A DNA stretch of 64,000 bases from Geotalea sp. SG265 (lineage in GTDB: Bacteria > Desulfobacterota > Desulfuromonadia > Geobacterales > Geobacteraceae): the NCBI RefSeq assembly GCF_022808985.1, contig NZ_JAKZFT010000002.1, forward strand, positions 62,001 through 126,000, written 5' to 3'. Shown here piece by piece: positions 56,873 through 64,000 of this stretch. Made by a program: the position numbers and the translations under genes. The notes beneath the pieces are model-generated. The model worked only from the letters and a program-made list of their open reading frames with translations. It was not told the DNA's origin and ran no database searches. The first letter of the stretch is position 1. Each line of letters begins with the position of its first letter.

Positions 56873-57844
56873 TCAGGTGCCGTTTTTTCTCAACCGGTAA
56901 CAAGTGCCGGCATTGTCGAGGGCAATGGCTGCATAGGTTGCAAGGGTTGTCACAAAATCCACCTCTATCTCGCTGAACATAGTGCCGCCAGGGCGTCCGG
57001 ATATATTCACCACCCCCACGACGCGATCCTTGATCTGCAACGGCACCGACAGTATTCCGGGCGTGCTGAACAGGTCGCCGCTGGTATCCTCCTCGAGGAG
57101 CCTTACGGTAAGCGATGCGGGGATGTCCGATTCAATGGAAAGCGGCTTGTTGTTGGCAGCAACCAAACCGGAGATGCCTTGATCCTTGTGCATGCTGAAG
57201 GTCTTGGCAAAGACATGATCGATACCGACGCAGACCTTCATGGAAAACCTGGCCCCCGTCCTGTCCAACAGCAGCAAATACCCTTTTTCCGCCTTCAATT
57301 GTGCCACCGCATTCTCCACCAGCTTTCGCAGAATAGTGCCGATGTCCGTAATGGAAGCCAGGGCGGCGCAGGCAGAATTCAGTGCCCGCATCATCTGCAG
57401 GGTCTCTTCCAGGGCAAGATTCTTTTCGGAAAGGTCACGGATCAAGCGCCGGTTTTCAATCGTGAGCGATTGTTTCTCCAAAGTCCTCGCAACAACGTTG
57501 TAGAGAATGGCCTCGTCATCCAGAGGTTTGACGATATAGTCGTATGCCCCCAGTCTGAGTGCCTTTATGGCGGTGAAGGATGAAGCGTTGCTGGAAATTA
57601 TCACCACGTCCGTTTCCGGCTTCATTTCCTTTGCCAGCTTGAGCATGTTCAGGCCGCTCATCCCCGGCAATATAATGTCAGTCAACACCATGGTGAACTC
57701 TTCTGCCTGAAAAAGCCTGATCGCTTCCTCTCCAGAGGAGGCGCAGGTCACCCGGTACCCCTTTTTCAGCAGCAGGCTGCAGATCATTTTCTGAAATGAA
57801 GGGGAATCATCGACTACCAGTATATGGGGTGAAGAATTGGTCAT
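56873..57844 (-). CDS. Response regulator with REC and GAF domains
   Basis: A 323-residue protein. The receiver (about 6-120) shows the acidic pair VVDDS and phospho-acceptor D56 in VLTDIILPG, and the Lys of VKPLDD. A linker coiled-coil precedes a GAF domain (about 150-315) with GISGLVAANNKPL and VPLQIKDRVVGVVNISGR. There is no output enzyme or DNA-binding domain, so it may act through protein contacts. It is convergent with the GAF-GGDEF gene (13 bases apart), whose GAF domain is similar, so both may feed one pathway. The start is ATG 57844. Confidence 0.88.
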   Translation of the reverse strand: MTNSSPHILVVDDSPSFQKMICSLLLKKGYRVTCASSGEEAIRLFQAEEFTMVLTDIILPGMSGLNMLKLAKEMKPETDVVIISSNASSFTAIKALRLGAYDYIVKPLDDEAILYNVVARTLEKQSLTIENRRLIRDLSEKNLALEETLQMMRALNSACAALASITDIGTILRKLVENAVAQLKAEKGYLLLLDRTGARFSMKVCVGIDHVFAKTFSMHKDQGISGLVAANNKPLSIESDIPASLTVRLLEEDTSGDLFSTPGILSVPLQIKDRVVGVVNISGRPGGTMFSEIEVDFVTTLATYAAIALDNAGTCYRLRKNGT

Positions 57845-57963
57845 GGGGGCTCTCGCCGAAGGTGAATAAAAGGCGACGAAATGGTAGTTCAAGCATGTTC
57901 AAAAAGCAACAGAAATGAAGGCGTTGGAGGTCTGCCTCCGGCAAGGCCCCGGCCAGAAAAGCT

Positions 57964-57991
57964 TTGACAACGGTTAAGTCTTTCCTATAGT
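57964..57991 (+). promoter_or_regulatory. Putative promoter of ispB
   Basis: TTGACA (57964-57969) and TATAGT (57986-57991) with a 16-base spacer, 29 bases before the ispB ATG. Confidence 0.55.
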
Positions 57992-58020
57992 ATTGGCCAA
58001 AATCGAGCCGAGGTCTGGTA

Positions 58021-58989
58021 ATGGAAGCAGCACTTGCCCTTATAGGGGAAGATCTTATAAATGTAGAGTTACAGTTCAAAAAGGATCTTGAGTCGGATGT
58101 CCCGCTCATACGCAAGGTTGGGGAATACGTTCTCGCCAGCGGCGGCAAAAGGATCCGGCCGGCTCTGTTGCTGCTTTCGGCAAAATTGTGCGGTTATACC
58201 GGGACCAGGAATGTGGCCCTGGCCAGCGTCATCGAATTTATCCACACCGCAACGCTTCTCCACGACGATGTTGTCGACAATGCCAATCTCCGCCGCGGCA
58301 TAGCTTCCGCCAATACCTTGTGGGGCAACGAAGCGTCGGTTCTTGTGGGCGATTTCCTTTTTTCCAAATCCTTTTCGCTCATGGTCGCCGACGGAGATCT
58401 GAATATACTGAAGATACTCTCCGGCGCTACCACCATCATCGCCGAAGGAGAGGTACTGCAGCTGATCTGCACCAGCGACTTGAACCTGACTCTTGAACGG
58501 TACGTGGAGGTGGTAAAGGCAAAGACCGCCATTCTTTTATCGGCGGCATGTCAGGCGGGGGCCGTTCTCGGACAGGCGTCTCCCCGGCATGAGGCGGCAC
58601 TGAAAGAGTTCGGCATGGACCTGGGCATCGCCTTCCAGCTCATGGACGACACCCTGGATTATGTGGCCAGTGAAGAGCAGTTCGGCAAAAGCATCGGCCA
58701 TGATCTTGAGGAAGGGAAAATAACGCTTCCCCTGATCCACACTCTGGAACGGTGCACTGCGGAAGAACGAAAGCAGATCGGTGCCATCATCGAAAAAGAC
58801 CTGCTAGAAGACCACGATTTCTCAACGGTCTTGCAGCTGGTGGAAAAATATGACGGCATCAACCATACCGTCGCCGTTGCCAACGAATTTGTTACACGCT
58901 GCAAGAGCCATCTCGAAGTGTTCCCCACATCACCTGAGAAGGATGCCCTTCTGGGGCTTGCAGAGTACGTCCTGACCCGCGTCAAATAG
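58021..58989 (+). CDS. ispB: Long-chain polyprenyl diphosphate synthase (IspB type)
   Basis: A 322-residue trans-prenyltransferase that adds isopentenyl units to make the side chain of menaquinone. The first aspartate-rich motif is LLHDDVVDNA and the second is LMDDTLDYVASEEQFGKSIGHDLEEGK; GGKRIRP is near the N-terminus. The exact chain length cannot be read, but the medium-to-long type fits menaquinone-using anaerobes. GAGGTC lies before ATG 58021. It is monocistronic or followed by the small gene at 59122. Confidence 0.93.
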   Translation: MEAALALIGEDLINVELQFKKDLESDVPLIRKVGEYVLASGGKRIRPALLLLSAKLCGYTGTRNVALASVIEFIHTATLLHDDVVDNANLRRGIASANTLWGNEASVLVGDFLFSKSFSLMVADGDLNILKILSGATTIIAEGEVLQLICTSDLNLTLERYVEVVKAKTAILLSAACQAGAVLGQASPRHEAALKEFGMDLGIAFQLMDDTLDYVASEEQFGKSIGHDLEEGKITLPLIHTLERCTAEERKQIGAIIEKDLLEDHDFSTVLQLVEKYDGINHTVAVANEFVTRCKSHLEVFPTSPEKDALLGLAEYVLTRVK

Positions 58990-59121
58990 CAACTTTCACA
59001 GCTAAAACACAATCCCCTTTTCCCCCTTTCCCCCCACCGGCCACACGGAACGATCTCCTTTCTTGGCATAGATACTGCTTTTTTGAATTAATTGTTTCTA
59101 TCATCAAGAGGGACTGTACAA

Positions 59122-59370
59122 ATGTCCGAAGTTCAACTAATCCATCAGACGCACATGGAACTTGACGGCGCACAATACCAGATCATGGTCTTTTGTCGCA
59201 AAGAGGGCAGCTATTTTGCCCAGACTTTTTTCGACGATGACGACATCATCATAAGCGACGGACCGACCATGCTCGAAGCACTGAAAAAGCACGAAAGACT
59301 TCTCCCCCTTGCCGTCGTTTCCAGGCAACTGAGAAGGTATCCTTCCAAACCCAGGACCACAAGGGTCTGA
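59122..59370 (+). CDS. Small hypothetical protein upstream of histidine kinase gene
   Basis: An 82-residue protein without recognisable domain. It has a beta-rich start (HMELDGAQYQIMVFCRKEGSYFAQTFF), an acidic run DDDDIII and a basic C-terminal end (RRYPSKPRTTRV). GAGGG precedes ATG 59122. The reading frame is coding-like in codon composition, and it is 90 bases upstream of the histidine kinase gene. I can only note the possibility that it works with that system. Confidence 0.6.
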   Translation: MSEVQLIHQTHMELDGAQYQIMVFCRKEGSYFAQTFFDDDDIIISDGPTMLEALKKHERLLPLAVVSRQLRRYPSKPRTTRV

Positions 59371-59460
59371 CAGTTATCCTGCCCCGGAAATCTCCTTCCC
59401 ATGGCATTTCCTGCAGGTAAACCTTGCTTTCCATCCCCACATCATTTAGAAATATCCTCC

Positions 59461-60564
59461 ATGCGACACATCAAAAACATCCGCATCCTCATTGCAGCAT
59501 CCTCCATCCTCGGCATCAGTCTGCTCCATTACCTTACGCCGCTGCACCTGCCGATGCTGCACGACGTCTTCCAGAGGCTTTATTATCTCCCTATCATTCT
59601 GTCGGGGCTGTGGTTCGGCTTGCGTGGCGGCCTGATCGCCTCACTTGCCGTCAGTGCCATGTATGTTCCGCACATCATCTTTCAATGGGGCATTCATCCC
59701 TCCCTGGAGTTGGAAAAATATCTGGAAATCATCCTTTACAATGTGGTCGGAGGGGTTACCGGCCTGCTTGCCCAGCGTGAGGAAGCACGGCGGGAAGAGC
59801 TGGAAAGAACGGCAAAGGGACTCGAAGAATCCTACCGCAAGCTCCATGAGCAGGCCGACCTGCTGATCAAAACGGAGGAGCAACTGAGGCGGTCGGAACG
59901 GCTCTCGGCCCTGGGAGAGCTGTCGGCGACACTTGCCCATGAGGTAAGGAACCCTCTGGGCTCCATCAAGGGAACAGCCGAGATCCTCAAAGACAGCTTC
60001 ACCCCCGGCGAAAAGAAATATGAGTTTCTTGAGATCCTGCTGAAGGAAGCGGATCGGCTGAACCGGGTTGTCGAGGATTTTCTCGGCCTCGCCGCTCCGG
60101 TACGGGTGGAGCAGAATAGATGTGATATAATGTTGGAGCTTCGTGAGCTGATTGCATTCATTTCCGCCGAAGCAGCATCAATGGGAGCGAAAGTCAGGCT
60201 GCAGCCTGCAGACATTCCGCCGATCAGGGGAGACCGGGAAAAACTACGGCAGGTTTTCCTGAACCTGCTGATGAACGCCCTGCAGGCGGCAGGAAACGGC
60301 GGAGAAGTCTTGGTCACTGCCGTCGGTCCTCTCCATGCAGGTAAAAACCAACCGCTCGTGGAGATTTCTTTTGCCGATAACGGCAGCGGAATCGACCAGG
60401 AATTGCTCGACAAGATCTTTCAGCCGTTTTTCACCACGAAACGGGGGGGTACGGGCCTGGGCCTCGCCATAACCCAGAAGATCATCCAAAGCCACGGCGG
60501 TACCATCAGGGTCACCAGCACCAAAGGGGAAGGAGCGACCTTCACCGTGAGCTTACCCGCCTAA
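59461..60564 (+). CDS. Membrane sensor histidine kinase
   Basis: A 367-residue kinase. The N-terminal membrane part (about 7-105) has four hydrophobic segments of the DUF4118/MASE-like type. A coiled-coil (about 105-145) leads to the HisKA phospho-acceptor in LAHEVRNPLGSIKG, and a HATPase domain follows with N-box NLLMNALQAAGNGG, DNGSGI and GGTGLGLAI. It should sense a membrane or redox signal and phosphorylate the NtrC-type regulator 24 bases downstream. The start is uncertain: ATG 59461 lacks a clear RBS, and an in-frame ATG at 59401 would add 20 residues. Confidence 0.93.
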   Translation: MRHIKNIRILIAASSILGISLLHYLTPLHLPMLHDVFQRLYYLPIILSGLWFGLRGGLIASLAVSAMYVPHIIFQWGIHPSLELEKYLEIILYNVVGGVTGLLAQREEARREELERTAKGLEESYRKLHEQADLLIKTEEQLRRSERLSALGELSATLAHEVRNPLGSIKGTAEILKDSFTPGEKKYEFLEILLKEADRLNRVVEDFLGLAAPVRVEQNRCDIMLELRELIAFISAEAASMGAKVRLQPADIPPIRGDREKLRQVFLNLLMNALQAAGNGGEVLVTAVGPLHAGKNQPLVEISFADNGSGIDQELLDKIFQPFFTTKRGGTGLGLAITQKIIQSHGGTIRVTSTKGEGATFTVSLPA

Positions 60565-60588
60565 ACAAACGAGGGCTGCATAGCAACA

Positions 60589-61953
60589 ATGACGGCAAAA
60601 ATACTTCTCATTGACGACGACACCTCTCTGCGCCGGGTCCTGGAATACAATCTCCAGGAAGAAGGATACGAGGTGATCACCGCAGTCGACGGCGAGAGCG
60701 GACTGGCACTTTTTGCCGAACACGCTCCGTCCCTGGTCATTACCGACCTGAAGATGCCCGGTATCAGCGGTTTTCAGGTCCTCTCCGCCGTCAAGGAGCG
60801 GTCTCCGGCAACACTGGTTATCGTCATTACCGCCTTTGGCGCCATCGACACCGCCATCGAGGCCATGAAACTCGGTGCCCACGACTACATCACCAAGCCC
60901 TTCAACCGTGATCAGTTGAAGCTGGTGGTGAAAAAGGCACTGGAACTGCGCGGCCTGACCGAAGAGAACCGGCTCCTCAAGGAAGAGCTGACTGAGCGCG
61001 CGGAATTCAGGAACATTGTCGGCATCTCACCGGGGATGGAACAGGTCTTTCATGTTGTCAGAAAGGTAGCCGATACGGACGCAACGGTCCTCATAACGGG
61101 AGAATCCGGCACTGGCAAGGAACTGGTGGCGAAATCGATCCATTCTCTATCGTCCCGCCGCAGTTGCCCCTTTGTACCCATAAACTGTGCCGCCATCCCG
61201 AGGGAGCTTCTGGAGAGTGAATTGTTCGGGCATGTGAAGGGAGCATTTACGGGGGCAATACGGGACAAGACCGGTAAACTGGAGACAGCCGACGGCGGCA
61301 CGCTCTTCCTGGACGAAGTGGGCGAGCTGCCGGTCGATCTGCAGCCAAAGCTCTTGCGCGCCCTGCAGGAAAGGGTCGTGGAGCCGGTGGGGGGGACATC
61401 GCCGCGCAGGATCGATATTCGCGTCATTGCCGCCACCAATGTGGATCTGGAAAAGGCAATCGAAGAAGGCTCCTTTCGCGAAGACCTGTTTTACCGCCTC
61501 TCGATTATTCCGGTCCATCTACCCCCTCTGCGGGAGCGGGCCGACGACGTGCTGCTGCTCATCAAGCATTTTGCCGCCAAGCATGGCGGAACTGGGGTCA
61601 GCTTTACACCGAAAGCCCTGGAAGCCCTGAAGCGCTACCACTGGCCCGGCAATGTGCGAGAGCTGGAAAACACCATCGAACGTCTGTTGATCATGCGCAA
61701 CGGCGACACCATCGATATCGGCGACATCCCTGCGAAGATTCTCGGCACGAAGAAAGCCCCGGAGGGGGGGATCATCAACCTGCCCGAATCGGGTTATTCC
61801 CTGGAGCAGCTCGAACGGGAGATCGTCGTCGAGGCGCTTGAAAGGAGCGACTGGAACCAGACTGCCGCCGCACGGTTTCTGCGCATCCCCCGCCACACCC
61901 TCATCTACCGGATGGAGAAGTACAACATTACGCCACAGGAGCGAAAAAAATGA
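60589..61953 (+). CDS. NtrC-family sigma54-dependent response regulator
   Basis: A 454-residue protein. The receiver (1-115) has DDD and phospho-acceptor D53 in VITDLKMPG; the AAA+ domain (about 140-380) has GESGTGKE, GAFTGA, and ELPVDLQPKLLRALQE; a Fis-type HTH (about 420-450) ends in LRIPRHTLIYRMEKY. It would activate sigma54 promoters. The GAFTGA loop is intact. Targets are not visible here, though the next genes (tlpA, ccdA) are coupled to it, starting inside its stop codon. Confidence 0.96.
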   Translation: MTAKILLIDDDTSLRRVLEYNLQEEGYEVITAVDGESGLALFAEHAPSLVITDLKMPGISGFQVLSAVKERSPATLVIVITAFGAIDTAIEAMKLGAHDYITKPFNRDQLKLVVKKALELRGLTEENRLLKEELTERAEFRNIVGISPGMEQVFHVVRKVADTDATVLITGESGTGKELVAKSIHSLSSRRSCPFVPINCAAIPRELLESELFGHVKGAFTGAIRDKTGKLETADGGTLFLDEVGELPVDLQPKLLRALQERVVEPVGGTSPRRIDIRVIAATNVDLEKAIEEGSFREDLFYRLSIIPVHLPPLRERADDVLLLIKHFAAKHGGTGVSFTPKALEALKRYHWPGNVRELENTIERLLIMRNGDTIDIGDIPAKILGTKKAPEGGIINLPESGYSLEQLEREIVVEALERSDWNQTAAARFLRIPRHTLIYRMEKYNITPQERKK

Positions 61954-62453
61954 AGAAGGTCTTTTTTGCAACCTTGATACTCTGCGCACTGCTCGCTGCA
62001 TGTACACGCGGCAGCGAACCGGCCATCGAAGGAAAAGCCGCTCCCGATTTCACCCTGCAAGATCTCTCCGGCCGTCAGGTCCAGCTTTCCCAGTTCAAGG
62101 GCAAGGTGGTCTTTCTCAATTTCTGGGCAACCTGGTGCCCCCCCTGCCGGGAAGAAATTCCTTCCATGATGAAACTTAACCGTGACATGGCGGGTAAGCC
62201 TTTCCAGATGCTTGCCGTTTCCATCGATGAGGGGGGCAAGGGGGCCGTCGAAAATTTCTTCGGGAAATCGGGAATGATGCTGCCGGCCCTGCTGGACACA
62301 GATAATGCCGTGAGCAAGCGTTACGGCACCACTGGGGTTCCCGAAACTTTCGTTCTGGACAAAAACGGCATGATCGTGAAAAAGGTCGTCGGCGGCATGG
62401 ACTGGAGCGATCCGCAGGTGGTGGCCTATTTCAATGAGCTGGCAGCCCGTTAG
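61950..62453 (+). CDS. TlpA/ResA-like thioredoxin-fold lipoprotein
   Basis: A 167-residue protein. The signal peptide ends in a lipobox LAAC (Cys18), so it is membrane-anchored in the periplasm. The thioredoxin-like domain has WATWCPPCREE (active-site WCPPC near residue 63) and the cis-Pro loop GTTGVPETFVLD. TlpA/ResA proteins reduce disulfides of apo-cytochromes c. The start overlaps the NtrC stop (ATGA). It is followed by ccdA, its usual electron donor, so the pair is functional together. Confidence 0.93.
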   Translation: MKKVFFATLILCALLAACTRGSEPAIEGKAAPDFTLQDLSGRQVQLSQFKGKVVFLNFWATWCPPCREEIPSMMKLNRDMAGKPFQMLAVSIDEGGKGAVENFFGKSGMMLPALLDTDNAVSKRYGTTGVPETFVLDKNGMIVKKVVGGMDWSDPQVVAYFNELAAR

Positions 62454-62465
62454 AAGGAATCTGCA

Positions 62466-63194
62466 ATGACATCGTCCAACATCACCATTTTCGGCGCCCT
62501 GATCGCCGGCTTTCTTTCTTTTCTCTCACCATGCGTCTTGCCGCTCATCCCTTCGTACATCACTTACATCACCGGGCTTTCCTTCAGCGACCTGCAGGCC
62601 GAGCACCCTTCCCACAATGTCAGAAGGCTGACGATGATCCATTCCCTCTGCTTCATTGCCGGATTTACCTGCATTTTTGTGTTGCTCGGTGCATCGGCCA
62701 CTTATATCGGTTCATTCCTGCAATCCCACATGACCCTGTTACAGCGGGTGGGAGGTGTGCTGATCTTCATTTTCGGCATACATGTGACCGGCATCTTCGA
62801 CATCGGCATGCTCATGGGAGAAAAGAGGCTGACCCTGCACCGCAAGCCGGCGGGCTTCCTGGGCAGCTTCATCGTCGGGGTCGCCTTTTCTGCCGGCTGG
62901 ACCCCCTGCATCGGGCCGATCCTCGCTTCAATTCTCATGGTTGCCGCCACTGAAAGCACCATCTATCGTGGCGTTTCCCTGTTGCTCGCCTACTCCATGG
63001 GGCTGGCCATCCCCTTTTTCCTCTCCTCCCTTGCGCTGCATCAATTCCTCGTCCTCTTCGCCCGCTTCAAAAAATACATTCGTCTCTTCGAGATTATCAC
63101 CGGTATTTTTCTCATGGTTGTCGGCGTCCTTATCTTCACCAACAACCTCTCCCTCTTCAGCAGGTACGCCACCATCTGGTTCGGCGGAAAGTGA
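62466..63194 (+). CDS. ccdA: CcdA, cytochrome c biogenesis disulfide transporter
   Basis: A 242-residue membrane protein with six TM helices. The two active cysteines lie in the sequences FLSPCVLPLIPSYITYITGLS and SAGWTPCIGPILASIL, with Pro at both sites as required by the family. It carries electrons from cytoplasmic thioredoxin to periplasmic TlpA/ResA. AAGGA lies before ATG 62466. It follows tlpA by 12 bases. Confidence 0.95.
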   Translation: MTSSNITIFGALIAGFLSFLSPCVLPLIPSYITYITGLSFSDLQAEHPSHNVRRLTMIHSLCFIAGFTCIFVLLGASATYIGSFLQSHMTLLQRVGGVLIFIFGIHVTGIFDIGMLMGEKRLTLHRKPAGFLGSFIVGVAFSAGWTPCIGPILASILMVAATESTIYRGVSLLLAYSMGLAIPFFLSSLALHQFLVLFARFKKYIRLFEIITGIFLMVVGVLIFTNNLSLFSRYATIWFGGK

Positions 63195-63200
63195 CAGGTC

Positions 63201-63620
63201 ATGCCGGATAAGGTTCGCGTTTCCATACAGCTGGTGGTCTCCGATCTGGGAGTAACCGAGGCTTTTTATGGCGGAATCCTGCAGATGCCCATAGAAAGAG
63301 CCCTCACATCTCCCGGTGCGCCGGAACACCTGGTGATGGTCCAGGACGGATGGAAGGTGATCTTCGTGGAAGAATCGGCGGTGCTCCATGCGCACGCCAT
63401 ACTGGAAGATCGCTTGACCGCCTTCCCCAAAGGGGTGGGAATGACCATTCATATCCGGGTGGATGAAATAGAAGAGATTTACGATGCATTGCTGGATGAG
63501 GAGTTGGAGATACTCTATCCCCTGGAATTGAAGCCGTACCGGGTTTTCGAGTTATGGTGCTTCGATCCCGACGGTTATCTGGTGGTGCTGGAGCAGCCCC
63601 TGGAAACCATCACCGGCTAG
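63201..63620 (+). CDS. Glyoxalase/VOC-family protein
   Basis: A 139-residue VOC-fold protein: two beta-alpha-beta-beta-beta units, IQLVVSDLGVTEAFYGGIL at the start and HIRVDEIEEIYDAL in the second half, ending with FDPDGYLVVLEQP. A metal site may use the acidic residue of the last motif, but the first half does not show the usual His (QLVVSD). The catalytic activity cannot be read; it may be a small-molecule binding protein. It starts seven bases after ccdA and AGG precedes ATG 63201. Confidence 0.85.
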   Translation: MPDKVRVSIQLVVSDLGVTEAFYGGILQMPIERALTSPGAPEHLVMVQDGWKVIFVEESAVLHAHAILEDRLTAFPKGVGMTIHIRVDEIEEIYDALLDEELEILYPLELKPYRVFELWCFDPDGYLVVLEQPLETITG

Positions 63621-63676
63621 CTAACCTGAAACTGATGAAGGTCCTGCAACTGCGAAGGCCTCAGGCAAAACAGGAT

Positions 63677-64000
63677 TTACGGCGCATTCACCGAGACCAC
63701 CGGGCTTTCTTCGCCGTTAGGGTTGACCACCTGCAGGCTGATGTTCTTCGGCGTTGAATCGTAGGGATGGCGCTGATAAACGAGCCGAGTGCAATCGGCG
63801 AAGATGACCCGTTCCCTCCCCCCGGGAACGACGTCTCCCGTGGATAATCTCGTCCCATCCACAACGAGCATGGAGCCCTGGAGAAAGTTCCGCCCGTCGA
63901 TAATCAGCTCGTAGTAGTTGACGAAGTCCCCTCCCCGACTCACATTGAGCACTTCAGGCCTGCTGTTGACGAACAGTGCAATGGCTCCGGAAACTTCATC
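63677..64000 (-). CDS. C-terminal part of a TIG/IPT-domain protein (truncated by window edge)
   Basis: The frame is open from base 64000 to a stop at 63677. The visible 107 residues read as a TIG/IPT immunoglobulin-like domain: YYELIIDGRNFLQGS.L.VDGT near the start and SLQVVNPNGEESPVVSV at the end. Such domains occur in large secreted or surface proteins. The N-terminus lies outside the window, and a GTG at 63952 is only an internal codon. It is convergent with the VOC gene, with about 55 bases of unremarkable sequence between. Confidence 0.65.
   Translation of the reverse strand, partial: DEVSGAIALFVNSRPEVLNVSRGGDFVNYYELIIDGRNFLQGSMLVVDGTRLSTGDVVPGGRERVIFADCTRLVYQRHPYDSTPKNISLQVVNPNGEESPVVSVNAP

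Noticed and set aside
1-64000. Insertion sequences, phage genes, CRISPR arrays or toxin-antitoxin modules
   Set aside because: I looked for transposase, integrase and phage structural proteins, regular spacer-repeat patterns and paired small genes with known toxin motifs, and found none.

Overview
The window reads as chromosomal DNA from a Geobacter-type bacterium (Desulfuromonadales). The grounds are high GC with dense gene packing, the order ispE / tRNA-Gln / prs / rplY / pth / ychF, a dprA-topA-trmFO neighbourhood, an Arn (lipid A aminoarabinose) island, abundant c-di-GMP and two-component signalling proteins, BNR-repeat secreted proteins and a likely small selenoprotein. This assignment comes from gene content and protein style, not from a database search. 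There is no sign of an integrated phage, transposase, insertion sequence or CRISPR array. No stretch above about 300 bases lacks a gene.

Region by region. 1-661: tail of an unknown gene and a small membrane protein. 712-5504 (+): a promoter and short hairpin leader, then thiS-thiG-thiE (thiazole branch of thiamin synthesis), a YhcC-type radical SAM protein, a sodium symporter and a fumarylacetoacetase-fold hydrolase. 5591-5740 (+): a 49-codon zinc-ribbon gene whose codon 20 is UGA, followed by a SECIS-like hairpin. 5809-16417 (-): a 13-repeat secreted propeller-like protein, a YaaR protein, a radical SAM protein, a small lipoprotein, a cold-shock protein, pyruvate phosphate dikinase and glyQ-glyS. 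The 3' part of glyS is unusually AT-rich. 16641-17456 (+): mutM.

17511-27168 (-): core housekeeping operons rpsF-rpsR-yybS-rplI; ispE-tRNA-Gln-prs-rplY-pth-ychF; trmFO-(small membrane protein)-maf-yggS. A 118-bp inverted-repeat element lies between ychF and rpsF. 27403-27860 (+): two tandem paralogous small genes wedged between trmFO and topA. 27976-33135 (-): dprA-topA and a LysM / CpoB-like envelope pair.

33281-42180 (+): a U32 tRNA-hydroxylation protein, then an Arn island (arnT, arnB, arnC, split arnA as two genes, a phosphate-binding-like lipoprotein, arnD) expected to put L-Ara4N on lipid A. 42276-46112 (+): DUF4911-like protein, TldD and a GAF protein with a degenerate GGDEF domain, whose end overlaps a convergent carotenoid-type (CruF) gene. 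46951-50335 (-): MCE/Mla lipid-transport genes without an ATPase, together with a repetitive secreted protein. 50489-52318 (-): leuC-leuD.

52471-64000: a LOG-family protein, a second cold-shock gene with a long leader, an S24-type repressor that lacks its protease residues and is divergent from a GAF-GGDEF diguanylate cyclase, a REC-GAF protein, ispB, a histidine kinase with an NtrC-type regulator, a TlpA/CcdA redox pair, a glyoxalase-fold protein and the end of a TIG-domain protein on the minus strand.

The strongest novelty candidates are the UGA-containing zinc-ribbon gene, the repetitive protein fused into the mla operon, the paired GAF/GGDEF paralogs that share an unrecognised N-terminal domain, and the protease-dead S24 regulator. 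Many start sites were moved inward from the longest possible reading frame because of Shine-Dalgarno placement and family N-termini.
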